A stretch of DNA of 41,283 nucleotides from Lachnospiraceae bacterium. Lineage in GTDB: Bacteria > Bacillota > Clostridia > Lachnospirales > Lachnospiraceae. The number at the start of each line of letters is the position of its first letter. The first letter of the stretch is position 1. The position numbers and the translations under genes were made by a program. The stretch is from positions 1 to 41,283 of the forward strand of contig JAGANQ010000035.1 in the NCBI GenBank assembly GCA_017624115.1, read 5' to 3'. The notes under the pieces were generated by a model, which saw only the letters and a list, made by a program, of their open reading frames with translations, had not been told where the DNA came from and ran no database searches. Shown here piece after piece: positions 24,780 through 33,744 of the stretch.

Positions 24780-24825
24780 ATTTTGCAAAATGTATATTGC
24801 AAATTTCTGCAATACATGGTACAAT
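24780..24825 (+). promoter_or_regulatory. Promoter of the peptide-transport operon overlapped by candidate GntR operators
   Basis: TTGCAA (24797-24802), 17 bases, then TACAAT (24820-24825), extended by TG. A perfect palindrome ATTTTGCAAAAT (24780-24791) and a dyad TGTATATTGCA (24791-24801) with TGCAATACA (24808-24816) cover the -35 and spacer. Binding there would block polymerase. Confidence 0.65.
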
Positions 24826-24916
24826 TTTATCAATTTGAATGTGATGAATTGATGCTTTAAAGCAACAAAGTGGCAGGCGTGATGGTTCACAGCCGTGCGG
24901 CGGGAAGGACGACAGG

Positions 24917-25930
24917 ATGAGAGAGGAAGAATTGCTCAGAAAACTGACACAGGCGCAGGGCATTGCCGGATTTGAGAAGGAAGTCCGCAAGCTCATAGAA
25001 GAGGAAGCAGCTCCATATGCGGATGAGATGATGACCGATGCGATTGGCAACCTGATTGTGTTAAAAAAGGGTACAGGCGGTGCACAGACGAAGAAAATTA
25101 TGTTTGCGGCGCACATGGATGAGATTGGCTTTATGGTGAAAAAAATTGAGGCAGATGGCAGAATCCGTGTCTGCAATCTGGGCTGGAACTGGGCAGGCTC
25201 TGCATACAACAGCAGAGTGCGCTTCCGCAATGGAATTAACGGCGTAGTTGGCTGTATGGGCTCGATTGAGGATGCAAAGAACGATATCGGCAAGCTTTAC
25301 ATTGATATCGGGGCGACCTCAAAGGAGGATGCGGAAAAATATGTAAAGGTCGGTGATGTGTGCGGCTATGACGGTCCATATATGCAGCTTTTAAATGACC
25401 GTATCTGTGCAAAGACGCTTGACAACCGCATTGGCTGTTATCAGCTTCTGGAGGCACTTAAAGAGAATGACGGAAGCTGTCCGAATGATATTTATTATGT
25501 CTTCTGTGTGCAGGAGGAGCTTGGCTGCCGCGGAAGCAAGCCGGCAGCGGCGAGAATTCAGCCGGATATCGGTATTGCGGTTGATATTACACCGGCACAC
25601 GATTATCCCTGTGACCTGGAAGGAAGCAATACCGTGGACGAGGGAATTGCGATTAAATTTTCTGACCCGTCCGTTGTATGTGATGAAGATGTCGTGTCTG
25701 CCATGGTTGAGTGCTGTGAGGAAAATCATATCAAATACCAGCGGGAGGTTATTGACAAGGGCGGTACAGATGCTTCCAGCATGAATCTGTCGGGGCTTGG
25801 TGTGAGAGCCGGAGGAATTGTGGTAGTGACGCGTTATCCGCACAGCCAGAGCGCAGTAGCCTCAAAGAAGGATATTGAGGCAGGCGTTGATTTGTGCACA
25901 GCCATTTCCAGGCATGTGTTTCAGTTTTAA
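24917..25930 (+). CDS. M42-family metallo-aminopeptidase
   Basis: 337 residues of the M42 glutamyl/deblocking aminopeptidase family (often annotated as endoglucanase M by analogy). Ligands of the di-metal centre are visible: His in AAHMDEIGF, Asp in KTLDNRIG, the catalytic Glu pair in VQEELGCRG, Asp in VDITPAHDY and His in RYPHSQSA. These enzymes form large cytoplasmic tetrahedral complexes that trim N-terminal residues from short peptides. It is the first gene of the operon with a peptide importer, so it probably digests what the importer brings in. The ATG at 24917 follows GACGACAGG, a modest site. Confidence 0.92.
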   Translation: MREEELLRKLTQAQGIAGFEKEVRKLIEEEAAPYADEMMTDAIGNLIVLKKGTGGAQTKKIMFAAHMDEIGFMVKKIEADGRIRVCNLGWNWAGSAYNSRVRFRNGINGVVGCMGSIEDAKNDIGKLYIDIGATSKEDAEKYVKVGDVCGYDGPYMQLLNDRICAKTLDNRIGCYQLLEALKENDGSCPNDIYYVFCVQEELGCRGSKPAAARIQPDIGIAVDITPAHDYPCDLEGSNTVDEGIAIKFSDPSVVCDEDVVSAMVECCEENHIKYQREVIDKGGTDASSMNLSGLGVRAGGIVVVTRYPHSQSAVASKKDIEAGVDLCTAISRHVFQF

Positions 25931-26031
25931 ATATCAGGGAGCTGCTGAAGCTTAAAATAATAATTTTGCGGCAGCGCCGGTATCATATAAACAATATATT
26001 AAAAAATGGCAGTAAGAAGGGAGAAATACTT

Positions 26032-27543
26032 ATGAAAAAAACACTTGCAGTGCTTCTTGCATTGTGCATGGTAATTTCCATGACAGCCTGTGGAAAGAGT
26101 TCTACAGATGTTGGAAGCCAGAACTCAGGAAAGACAGACCTTGTCATCGCGGTAGACGCAGACGTCGATACCTTACATCCGGCAGATTTTTCTACAACTG
26201 TTGAGATGGACGTGCTTAATCAGGTTTATGACACACTGATGTATATGAATCCGGACGGAGCACATGAGCCGGAGCCGAGAATAGCAGAATCCTATGAAAT
26301 CAGTGCAGACAATATGGATTATACCTTCCGCTTAAGAAAGGATGTAACCTTCCATGACGGCACAAAGCTTACAGCATCGGATGTCAAATTCTCTCTGGAA
26401 ATGTATATGAATTCTGAATATCAGGGTTCTCAGGTAACAGGTCTTAAGAGCGTGGATACACCGGATGATTATACAGTAGTCTGCCATCTGGAAAATCCAT
26501 ATTCCCCGTTTATGCTGGGTATCTGTTCTGTACATATCGCTTCCAAAGCATATTATGAGAAGTCTGCAGAGGAATTTGCCAATACTCCGGTAGGAAGCGG
26601 CCCATACAAGTATGTTGGAAGAAATAAGGGAAGCAATATCACACTTGAAGCATATGACAAGTATTACCGCGGCGAGGCATCTATCAAGAAGGTAACCTTT
26701 GAGGTCATTCCTGATCAGTCTACGATGGCAATTGCATTGCAGACCGGTGATGTACATTTCGCAAATATCCAGTCCTCCAGCATGACTCAGCTTCAGGCGG
26801 ATAAGAACATTACGATTGCCGAGGTTTCTACATCAGGCTTCGCTTATGTTTCTATGAATACAGAGAAGGCACCTTTCGATAATGTAAAGGTACGTCAGGC
26901 AATCAATTACGCTATCAACCGTGAGAATCTGGTACAGGTATGTTTTGATGGAGAGGCAGAGGTAAATTCCAATATTTGTTCCAAATCACGGTTTGGCTAC
27001 AGCGATGAGCAGTTCCAGTACACCTATGACCCGGAGAAGGCAAAATCACTTCTTGCAGAGGCAGGTATTGCCACACCATATGATTTAGGAGAGCTTCTGG
27101 TAGCGGAGAAATATTCCAACCTTGCGACTGTAATTCAGAATGATTTGAAGGCGGTTGGTTTAAATGTAACAATCGCAGTAAAGGAATTTAATGCTTATAT
27201 CGGTGAGCTGACAAGCGGAAACTACAGTATCACTGCACTGAATATGACATTAGAGGGCGACACACAGATGCTTGAGATGGCATTGACATCTGATTATATC
27301 GGAACTGCCAACAATGCAAGATATTCTGACGCACAGATGGATGAGTTATTCCGTCAGGCACAGGCAGAGACAGATACCGACAAGCGTGCGGCAATCTTTA
27401 ATCAGATATTTACCAAGGCACAGGACGAAGCAGTATATGCAATCCTAGGCAATCCGCTTAACCTGTATGCTTATAATTCTGCATTAAAGTGCCCGGAGAT
27501 TCCATTTGAAGGTCTGTATTCTATTTATGATTTCAGCTGGTAG
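26032..27543 (+). CDS. Peptide-type ABC transporter substrate-binding lipoprotein
   Basis: 503 residues of the SBP_bac_5 (OppA/DppA/NikA) family. The start is ATG 26032 behind AAGGGAGAAA, giving MKKTLAVLLALCMVISMTAC, a lipoprotein signal peptide with lipobox MTAC; open frame upstream of it is not part of the protein. Family markers are LHPADFSTTVEMDVLNQVYD, FRLRKDVTFHDGTKLTASDV and VRQAINYAINRENLVQ. It captures the substrate outside the membrane for the permease and ATPases encoded next. The family covers di- and oligopeptides, nickel, glutathione and opines; no ligand residues could be assigned. A terminator-like hairpin follows, which would set its level above the membrane genes. Confidence 0.94.
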   Translation: MKKTLAVLLALCMVISMTACGKSSTDVGSQNSGKTDLVIAVDADVDTLHPADFSTTVEMDVLNQVYDTLMYMNPDGAHEPEPRIAESYEISADNMDYTFRLRKDVTFHDGTKLTASDVKFSLEMYMNSEYQGSQVTGLKSVDTPDDYTVVCHLENPYSPFMLGICSVHIASKAYYEKSAEEFANTPVGSGPYKYVGRNKGSNITLEAYDKYYRGEASIKKVTFEVIPDQSTMAIALQTGDVHFANIQSSSMTQLQADKNITIAEVSTSGFAYVSMNTEKAPFDNVKVRQAINYAINRENLVQVCFDGEAEVNSNICSKSRFGYSDEQFQYTYDPEKAKSLLAEAGIATPYDLGELLVAEKYSNLATVIQNDLKAVGLNVTIAVKEFNAYIGELTSGNYSITALNMTLEGDTQMLEMALTSDYIGTANNARYSDAQMDELFRQAQAETDTDKRAAIFNQIFTKAQDEAVYAILGNPLNLYAYNSALKCPEIPFEGLYSIYDFSW

Positions 27544-27578
27544 ACCTGGCAGACGCAATCAGATATGAGATAACACAG

Positions 27579-27626
27579 GAGGAGGCGGGACTGTTGCAAA
27601 ATTCAATAGTTCCGTTTCCTCTTTTT
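27579..27626 (+). terminator. Intercistronic terminator after the binding-protein gene
   Basis: GAGGAGGCGGGACT pairs with AGTTCCGTTTCCTC (14 bp including G-U pairs) and is followed by TTTTT. It sits inside the operon and probably works as a partial terminator that lowers permease relative to binding protein. Confidence 0.7.
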
Positions 27627-27642
27627 AGTTGTAAAGATACTA

Positions 27643-27664
27643 GGGTCAAAATACCTTTTGACCC
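27643..27664. repeat. Palindrome GGGTCAAAA-TACC-TTTTGACCC
   Basis: A perfect 9-bp inverted repeat 17 bases after the terminator and before the permease gene, without a T-run. It could be a dispersed intergenic palindrome or an mRNA-stabilising hairpin; only one copy is in this window. Confidence 0.5.
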
Positions 27665-27694
27665 CAACATCTTGTAAAGAAAGGGGCTGACCGC

Positions 27695-28645
27695 ATGGTT
27701 AAGTTCGTCGTAAAAAGACTGTTATATATGATTCCAGTACTGCTTGGAGTTGCATTTCTTGTATTCGCCATTCTCTCCCTGACACCGGGAGACCCGGGAA
27801 CGATTATCCTTGGCATCACGGCAAAGCCGGAGGATATCGCTTCACTGAATGCGCAGCTCGGCTATGACAGGCCGTTTTTTATCCGATTTTTTAATTACAT
27901 TGGTGATATTATATTTCACTTTGATCTTGGCACTTCTTATCAGAGCAGGGAGCCGGTTATCGACAGTATTCTGGCACGCTTCCCCAATACCCTGAAGCTC
28001 ACGATTTTCTCAATGTCGGTGTCTTCTGTTATCGGCATCAGCCTGGGCATTCTGTCGGCAGTGCGCCAGTATTCCGTGCTTGACCATGTATGTGTCATTA
28101 CAGCTTTGATTTTTGCATGTATACCGGGCTTCTGGCTGGGACTTATGCTGCTGATGCTGTTCTCGTTAAAGCTTGGCTGGCTGCCGCCGTATGGGGCAGG
28201 GAGTCTCAGACATTTTATTCTGCCGACGATTACAGTATCTATGACCTCGGCAGCGGGACTTCTCCGTCTTACGAGGTCAGCGATGCTGGAAACGATTCGA
28301 CAGGAGTACATCAGAACCGCAAAGGCAAAGGGGGCATCTGAGAAGCGCATTATCGTAAGACATGCTCTGAGAAATGCCATGATACCGGTTATTACTACAC
28401 TTGGAACAAGCTTTGGTGCGTCACTTGGCGGTGCGATTATTGCTGAGACAGTATTTGCGATGCCGGGTATGGGAACGCTGATTACGACTGCAATCCGTCA
28501 GAAGGACATTCCGACCGTCATGGGTGCAACGCTGTTTCTGGCGACGTTGTTCAGTCTGATTATCCTGATTGTCGATTTGCTGTATGCCTTTATTGACCCA
28601 AGAATCAAAGCGAAATACAGGAACGGAGGAAAGAGCCATGAGTAA
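27695..28645 (+). CDS. Peptide-type ABC transporter permease, OppB/DppB class
   Basis: 316 residues, six membrane helices, binding-protein-dependent transport domain. The N-terminus (VKRLLYMIPVLLGVAFLVFA) is typical of OppB-class permeases. The EAA loop reads EYIRTAKAKGASEKRIIVRH with the expected Gly, which contacts the ATPases. The ATG at 27695 follows AAAGGGG at about nine bases. It overlaps the next permease gene by eight bases, so the two are co-translated as the usual heterodimer. Confidence 0.94.
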   Translation: MVKFVVKRLLYMIPVLLGVAFLVFAILSLTPGDPGTIILGITAKPEDIASLNAQLGYDRPFFIRFFNYIGDIIFHFDLGTSYQSREPVIDSILARFPNTLKLTIFSMSVSSVIGISLGILSAVRQYSVLDHVCVITALIFACIPGFWLGLMLLMLFSLKLGWLPPYGAGSLRHFILPTITVSMTSAAGLLRLTRSAMLETIRQEYIRTAKAKGASEKRIIVRHALRNAMIPVITTLGTSFGASLGGAIIAETVFAMPGMGTLITTAIRQKDIPTVMGATLFLATLFSLIILIVDLLYAFIDPRIKAKYRNGGKSHE

Positions 28646-29504
28646 TGCAGGAAAGAAGAGAAATTCCCAGCTATCGGAAATCTGGCGGCGCTATAAGAAG
28701 AATAAAGCGGCAATGGTCGGACTTGTTATTCTTGTCATTATTCTCTTTCTGGCAGTTTTTGCGGATTTGATTGTGCCGTATTCGAAATGTATCGACCAGA
28801 TAGGTGCAGAACGGCTGCAGGGACCGAGCTTGAAGCATTTTTTCGGGACAGATGAGTACGGCAGGGATTTATTTGCCAGAGTGATTCATGGTTCCAGGTA
28901 TTCGCTGTTCATTGGCGTGGCAACCAGCCTGATGGCACTGGTAATTGGCGCGGTACTGGGAGCAAGCGCCGGATATTTCGGCGGTGTGGTAGATACGGTT
29001 ATCTGTCGTATTATCGATGTATTTATGTGCGTACCGCCGATTTTACTTTCACTTGCCGTGGTAGCAGCACTTGGCACCAGCATGAGAAATCTGATTATAG
29101 CAATTACGGTCTCCTGCATCCCGGGCAATGTGCGGCTGATTCGCTCTCTGGTGCTGACCGTGGCAGAGCAGGATTATGTGGAGGCGGCGAGGTCTTACGG
29201 CACCTCTCATGCGAGAATTATTTTCCGCTATGTGCTTCCGAATGCCATGGGGCCGATTATTGTCAATACAACGATGGCAATCTCGGATATGATTCTGTCG
29301 GCAGCAGGCTTAAGCTTTATCGGCATGGGTATCCAGCCGCCGTCACCGGAATGGGGTGCGCTGCTGTCGAGTGCTCAGCAATATATGTTTACTTCACCGT
29401 ATCTTTTGCTGTTTCCGGGTATGTTCATCATGTTGTCCTCGCTTTCCTTTAATCTGGTTGGAGACGGACTGACGGATGCACTGGACCCGAAATTGAAGGA
29501 TTAA
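28638..29504 (+). CDS. Peptide-type ABC transporter permease, OppC/DppC class
   Basis: 288 residues. It starts at ATG 28638 (MSNAGKKRNSQ) behind GGAGGAAAG, overlapping the previous gene; an apparent longer frame from 28569 has no ribosome site. Features of OppC-class permeases are an N-terminal cytoplasmic tail, the motif HFFGTDEYGRDLFARVIHG, six helices, an EAA loop (EAARSYGTSHARIIFRYVL) and the C-terminal LVGDGLTDALDP ending. It pairs with the OppB-class subunit to form the channel. Confidence 0.94.
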   Translation: MSNAGKKRNSQLSEIWRRYKKNKAAMVGLVILVIILFLAVFADLIVPYSKCIDQIGAERLQGPSLKHFFGTDEYGRDLFARVIHGSRYSLFIGVATSLMALVIGAVLGASAGYFGGVVDTVICRIIDVFMCVPPILLSLAVVAALGTSMRNLIIAITVSCIPGNVRLIRSLVLTVAEQDYVEAARSYGTSHARIIFRYVLPNAMGPIIVNTTMAISDMILSAAGLSFIGMGIQPPSPEWGALLSSAQQYMFTSPYLLLFPGMFIMLSSLSFNLVGDGLTDALDPKLKD

Positions 29505-29516
29505 GGAGGCAGGACT

Positions 29517-30533
29517 ATGGTATTGAAGATAGAAAATCTGTCCGTATCATATGAGACGGACATAGAGGTAGTACATGCCGTGAATGATATCAGCTTTTCG
29601 ATAGAGAAGGGCGAGACACTGGGACTGGTAGGGGAGACAGGCGCCGGTAAGACGACAACGGCGCTTAGTATCATGGGACTTCTGCCGGAGCGTACCGCGC
29701 GCGTGAGAAGCGGACGGATTGAATTTCAGGAAAATGACCTGCTTGCCTTAAGTGAGAGGGAAATGCAGCATATCCGCGGAGATAAGATTTCCATGATTTT
29801 TCAGGATCCGATGACAGCGTTGAATCCGGTGCTGACAGTAGGAGAGCAGATTGCAGAGGCATTGATTCTGCATAATACGGACGGCTATACGCAGAAGGAA
29901 ATTGAGGCGAGAGTGGAGGAAACGCTGGAGCTTGTAGGAATCCCGAAGGAAAGAAAAAAGGATTATCCATACCAGTTTTCAGGCGGAATGCGTCAGCGTG
30001 TGGTAATTGCTATTGCACTGGTCTGCAACCCGGATCTGCTGATTGCCGATGAGCCGACAACGGCACTTGACGTGACGATTCAGGCTCAGATTTTGTCCAT
30101 GATTTGTGATTTACAGAGAAAATATGGTACTTCTGTCATTATGATTACCCACGACCTTGGAGTTGTGGCGGAAACCTGTGACAAGGTGGGCATTATTTAT
30201 GCCGGAGAAATGGTAGAGTACGGTACGTTGTATGATATTTTTGAGGGTGATGAGCACCATCCGTATACGGTGGGACTGTTCGGCTCGATTCCGAATCTTA
30301 AGGAAAATGCGAGAAGGCTGCACCCGATTGAAGGCTTAATGCCTGACCCGACAAATCTGCCGGAGGGCTGCAGCTTCTCACCGAGATGCAAGCGGTGTAT
30401 GGAGATCTGCATGAAGAAAAAGCCTGCTGTATATGAGAACAACGGACACCAGATTCGCTGCCATCTGTATGATGCCGGTATGCAGAAGGCTGTGAGCGAG
30501 AACAGAAAGGAGGCGGGAGAAGATGGAAGATAA
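29517..30533 (+). CDS. Peptide-type ABC transporter ATPase, OppD/DppD class
   Basis: 338 residues. Walker A is GETGAGKTT (about residue 41), the Q-loop MIFQDPMTALNP near 97, signature FSGGMRQR near 155 and Walker B LLIADEPTTALD near 172. The C-terminal oligopeptide-type extension is present and cysteine-rich (CSFSPRCKRCMEIC), as in OppD proteins. The ATG at 29517 follows AAGGAGGC. It forms a heterodimer with the OppF-class ATPase, whose start codon lies ten bases before its end. Confidence 0.94.
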   Translation: MVLKIENLSVSYETDIEVVHAVNDISFSIEKGETLGLVGETGAGKTTTALSIMGLLPERTARVRSGRIEFQENDLLALSEREMQHIRGDKISMIFQDPMTALNPVLTVGEQIAEALILHNTDGYTQKEIEARVEETLELVGIPKERKKDYPYQFSGGMRQRVVIAIALVCNPDLLIADEPTTALDVTIQAQILSMICDLQRKYGTSVIMITHDLGVVAETCDKVGIIYAGEMVEYGTLYDIFEGDEHHPYTVGLFGSIPNLKENARRLHPIEGLMPDPTNLPEGCSFSPRCKRCMEICMKKKPAVYENNGHQIRCHLYDAGMQKAVSENRKEAGEDGR

Positions 30534-31473
30534 GATGCTGGAGATTCGTCATCTGAAGAAATATTTCCAGACTCCTGCCGGAAAGCTTCATGCGGTAGAT
30601 GATGTGAGCTTTCAGATAGAGCAGGGAAAGACGCTTGGTGTGGTAGGAGAGTCCGGCTGCGGAAAATCAACGCTTGGAAGAACGATTCTCTGTCTCAATG
30701 AGCCGACGGAGGGTAAAATTTTATTCCACGGGAAGGATTTAGTGACAGCCGGAAAGAAGGAACGCAAGCGGCTTCGACCGAAGATGCAGATGATTTTTCA
30801 GGATCCGTATTCCAGCTTAAACGGCCGTATGACCGTCAGACAGCTGATTGCGGAGCCATTGATTGTGAATAAGGTGTGTAAGAATAAGAAGGAGCTGGAG
30901 CAGCGTGTGTCAGAGGCAATGGAGACAGTAGGTCTGGCAGAGCGGCTGTCGATGGCATACCCGCATGAGCTGGACGGAGGAAGAAGACAGCGTATCGGTA
31001 TTGCCAGAGCGCTCGTGCTGGAGCCGGAGTTTATTGTCTGTGATGAGCCGGTGTCAGCACTGGATGTGTCTATTCAGGCACAGATTCTGAATCTTTTGAT
31101 GGATTTGCAGGAGGAGAGGAAGCTTACCTATCTGTTTATCACGCATGATTTATCTGTAGTAAAGCATATTTCTGATGAAATCATGGTGATGTATCTTGGA
31201 AAATGCGTGGAACGAGCACCGGCAGATGAGATTTTTGAAAATCCGCTGCATCCGTATACAAAGGCGCTGCTGGCGGCAATTCCGATTCCGAGTGTGGAAT
31301 CCTGCCATAAGCGCAGGGAGCTTTTGCAGGGTGAGGTTACGAGCCCGGTTAATCCGAAGCCAGGCTGCCGTTTTGCGGCGAGATGCCCGTTTGCGAAGGA
31401 GAGCTGCAGGAGCGGTGAGATTCTTCTTCGTGAGGTGTCAGCAGGACACTTCGTGGCTTGTAATCAGATTTAA
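30523..31473 (+). CDS. Peptide-type ABC transporter ATPase, OppF/DppF class
   Basis: 316 residues. Walker A is GESGCGKST and Walker B FIVCDEPVSALD. The signature reads LDGGRRQR where LSGGQ is usual: Ser is Asp and Gln is Arg. Such a change weakens one of the two composite ATP sites in many heterodimeric transporters, so the two sites here may be unequal. The C-terminal extension (CRFAARCPFAKESC) is retained. ATG 30523 follows AAGGAGG at nine bases within the end of the OppD-class gene. The flavoprotein gene follows after about 45 bases. Confidence 0.93.
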   Translation: MEDKMLEIRHLKKYFQTPAGKLHAVDDVSFQIEQGKTLGVVGESGCGKSTLGRTILCLNEPTEGKILFHGKDLVTAGKKERKRLRPKMQMIFQDPYSSLNGRMTVRQLIAEPLIVNKVCKNKKELEQRVSEAMETVGLAERLSMAYPHELDGGRRQRIGIARALVLEPEFIVCDEPVSALDVSIQAQILNLLMDLQEERKLTYLFITHDLSVVKHISDEIMVMYLGKCVERAPADEIFENPLHPYTKALLAAIPIPSVESCHKRRELLQGEVTSPVNPKPGCRFAARCPFAKESCRSGEILLREVSAGHFVACNQI

Positions 31474-31517
31474 GAAAAATGATGTGCAGCCGTGGAAACG
31501 GCAGAATGAGAGGAAAG

Positions 31518-33464
31518 ATGGAACATACATATAGCTGGCCCTATGCCAATGAGGCAGGGGAGGAAGAGGTAGTAACAAGTGATGTGGTAGTCCTTGGCGG
31601 AGGACTGGCAGGCTGTTACGCAGCAATCGCGGCGGCGAGAAAGGGACAGTCCGTTGTTCTGGTAGAAAAGGGTGCCACAGAGAGAAGTGGTTCGGCGGGA
31701 ACCGGCTTTGACCATTGGGAGTCTGCATGTACAAATCCGTGTTCTCAGGTGACACCGGAGGAAATCGCACAGGCCTATGTCGATGAGCAGGACTGGTACA
31801 GTAACGGAATCGCACATTATATCGAGTGCAGAGAGGGTTATGACCGTCTGCTCGATATGGAATCGTTTGGAGGCAAGGTACGTGATACAGAGGATGAATT
31901 CAAGGGTGCAGCATTCCGCGATGAAGAGACGAAGCTGATGTTCGCCTATGATTATAAGAATAAATTCACTCTGCGTGTCTGGGGTTCCACCTTCAAGCCG
32001 GCACTTTTAAAGGAGCTTAAGCGTCTCGGCGTGAAAATCTATGACAGAACAGAGGCAACCGGACTGCTGACAGCGATGGTGGATGGAAAAAAGCGCGGAA
32101 TCGGAGCTATGGGTATGAATGTACATACCGGAAGATTTTACATTTTCCGTGCGAAAGCAACGGTGCTTGCGATGTCACGTCCAGCGAGAGTGTGGCTGTT
32201 TAACCCGGATATGGTGGGCTTATGTGAATTCCGTCCGATGCAGAGCATCGGAAGCGGTCATGCTATGGGCTGGAGAAGCGGAATGGAATTTACGATGATG
32301 GAGAAATCTGTCCGCGCCGAATTCTCGGCTGCAGGCAGAAGCTTCCCGCCATACGGTGCCGGAAATAATCATAATACCTGGTATGCGGCAACGATGGTAG
32401 ATGCCAGAGGCGTGGAGATTCCATATGTAGACCGTGACGGCAGGGAGCTTAAAACGGTGCTGGAGCGTTACTATCCGGCAGAAGGACAGAAATTTTTCTT
32501 AAAGGGCGGTGTGATTGACAATCCAAAATATGAGTACCGCGGACCGGAAACACTGGATTTCGAGGAGCTGATGAAGAGAGGCTATCAGCTTCCGTTCTAT
32601 GCGGATTTAAGCCGTATGCCGGACGAGGAGCGCCGGGTAATCTGGGGTATGATGGTCGGCGAGGAAGGCAAGACGAAGATACCGGTTCTGAAAAATTATA
32701 CAGATCGTGGCTTTGACCCGAAAAAGGATATGCTGCAAAGCTATGGTACAGGCTGGCAGTCCGCGAATTTCCTTGAGCAGGAGAGACAGTTCTTCGGTGC
32801 ACCGGGCGGAATCATGCACGACTGGGATTTGCAGACCAATATTGAGGGTATCTATGCCGGAGGCGACCAGCTCTACGCTTCGGACTGCGCCGGATTTGCC
32901 TGTGCGACTGGTTATTATGCCGGCAGAAAAGCGGCGGCTTTTGCGGCGAAGTCGGAGCTTATGGAGTATGACAGAGAGGATGCAGAGGCAGAAAAGAAGC
33001 GGCTGTATGCACCGTTATATGTAGAAAACGGTATGAGCTGGAAGGAGCTTAACATGGCGATTTCCAAGGCGATGCAGAATTATTGTGGGGGCATCAAGTG
33101 CGAGGCATTATTAAAGGAAGGGCTGGATTTATTGCACAGCTTTGAAACGGATATCGTACCGAAACTTTCCTGCAGGAATCCGCATGATCTGATGCGTACA
33201 CACGAGGTTCTGGATATTCTGACGGTTTCCCAGATGGTGCTGCATGCGTGCCTGTCAAGAGAAGCAAGCTCAGAGCCGCTTTGCTTTAAGCGCAGCGATT
33301 ATCCGGCTGAGGAGGCTGTGGCTGACAGAAAGCATATTGTAATACGTCAGGAAAATAGCGAGGTGCTGAAGCGTTTTGTTCCGCTTAATTTCTTTGGAAA
33401 TCTGAAGGAGGAGTACGAGAAGCGCAATCAGGATTATATCAGGGAGGTGGCAGAACGTGGATAA
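31518..33464 (+). CDS. Adenylylsulfate-reductase-like (AprA/fumarate reductase superfamily) flavoprotein
   Basis: 648 residues. The N-terminal FAD-binding motif is VVVLGGGLAGCYAAIAAA (about 24), followed by VLVEKG; the C-terminal FAD motif is IEGIYAGGDQLYASDCAGFA. Size, domain order and the adjacent two-cluster ferredoxin gene match the AprA-AprB pair of dissimilatory APS reductase better than succinate dehydrogenase. No other sulfate-reduction gene (sat, dsr, qmo) is near, so an APS substrate is doubtful. It is the seventh gene of the peptide-import operon. ATG 31518 is preferred to 31479 and 31506 because GAGAGGAAAG sits directly before it. It probably transfers electrons between the small Fe-S subunit and a substrate delivered by the operon. 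Confidence 0.82.
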   Translation: MEHTYSWPYANEAGEEEVVTSDVVVLGGGLAGCYAAIAAARKGQSVVLVEKGATERSGSAGTGFDHWESACTNPCSQVTPEEIAQAYVDEQDWYSNGIAHYIECREGYDRLLDMESFGGKVRDTEDEFKGAAFRDEETKLMFAYDYKNKFTLRVWGSTFKPALLKELKRLGVKIYDRTEATGLLTAMVDGKKRGIGAMGMNVHTGRFYIFRAKATVLAMSRPARVWLFNPDMVGLCEFRPMQSIGSGHAMGWRSGMEFTMMEKSVRAEFSAAGRSFPPYGAGNNHNTWYAATMVDARGVEIPYVDRDGRELKTVLERYYPAEGQKFFLKGGVIDNPKYEYRGPETLDFEELMKRGYQLPFYADLSRMPDEERRVIWGMMVGEEGKTKIPVLKNYTDRGFDPKKDMLQSYGTGWQSANFLEQERQFFGAPGGIMHDWDLQTNIEGIYAGGDQLYASDCAGFACATGYYAGRKAAAFAAKSELMEYDREDAEAEKKRLYAPLYVENGMSWKELNMAISKAMQNYCGGIKCEALLKEGLDLLHSFETDIVPKLSCRNPHDLMRTHEVLDILTVSQMVLHACLSREASSEPLCFKRSDYPAEEAVADRKHIVIRQENSEVLKRFVPLNFFGNLKEEYEKRNQDYIREVAERG

Positions 33465-33732
33465 GATTGAATTTTATGTAGAGCCGGTTCCCTGCAGTAC
33501 GCAGCCGATTTATTATGATGGGTCACGCTGTATCGGCTGCAACCGCTGCGTGTCGGTGTGTCAGTGCGATATTCTGATGCCTGCAAAGGAAAAAGGTCAG
33601 ACACCGGTCGTGATGTACCCGGGAGAATGCTATTACTGCGGTGCGTGCGTGATGGTATGTCCACAGCCTGGAGCAATAAGGCTGGAGCATCCGTTGATGA
33701 ATCAGGCGAAGTTTGTGCCGGTGAAGGAATAG
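33457..33732 (+). CDS. Two-[4Fe-4S] ferredoxin, AprB-like electron-transfer subunit
   Basis: 91 residues. Two clusters of four cysteines are seen: CIGCNRCVSVC (about 24-34) and CYYCGACVMVCP (about 57-68), with an insertion between them as in AprB. It starts with GTG 33457 behind GGAGGTG and overlaps the flavoprotein gene by eight bases, so the proteins are probably made in equal amounts and form a complex. It ends the operon; a terminator follows after 12 bases. Confidence 0.88.
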   Translation: MDKIEFYVEPVPCSTQPIYYDGSRCIGCNRCVSVCQCDILMPAKEKGQTPVVMYPGECYYCGACVMVCPQPGAIRLEHPLMNQAKFVPVKE

Positions 33733-33744
33733 GTATAAATTTGA

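Noticed and set aside
31518..33732. Annotating the flavoprotein and ferredoxin as true dissimilatory APS reductase
   Set aside because: No sat, dsr or qmo genes are present and APS-binding residues could not be checked; only similarity to the AprAB fold is claimed.
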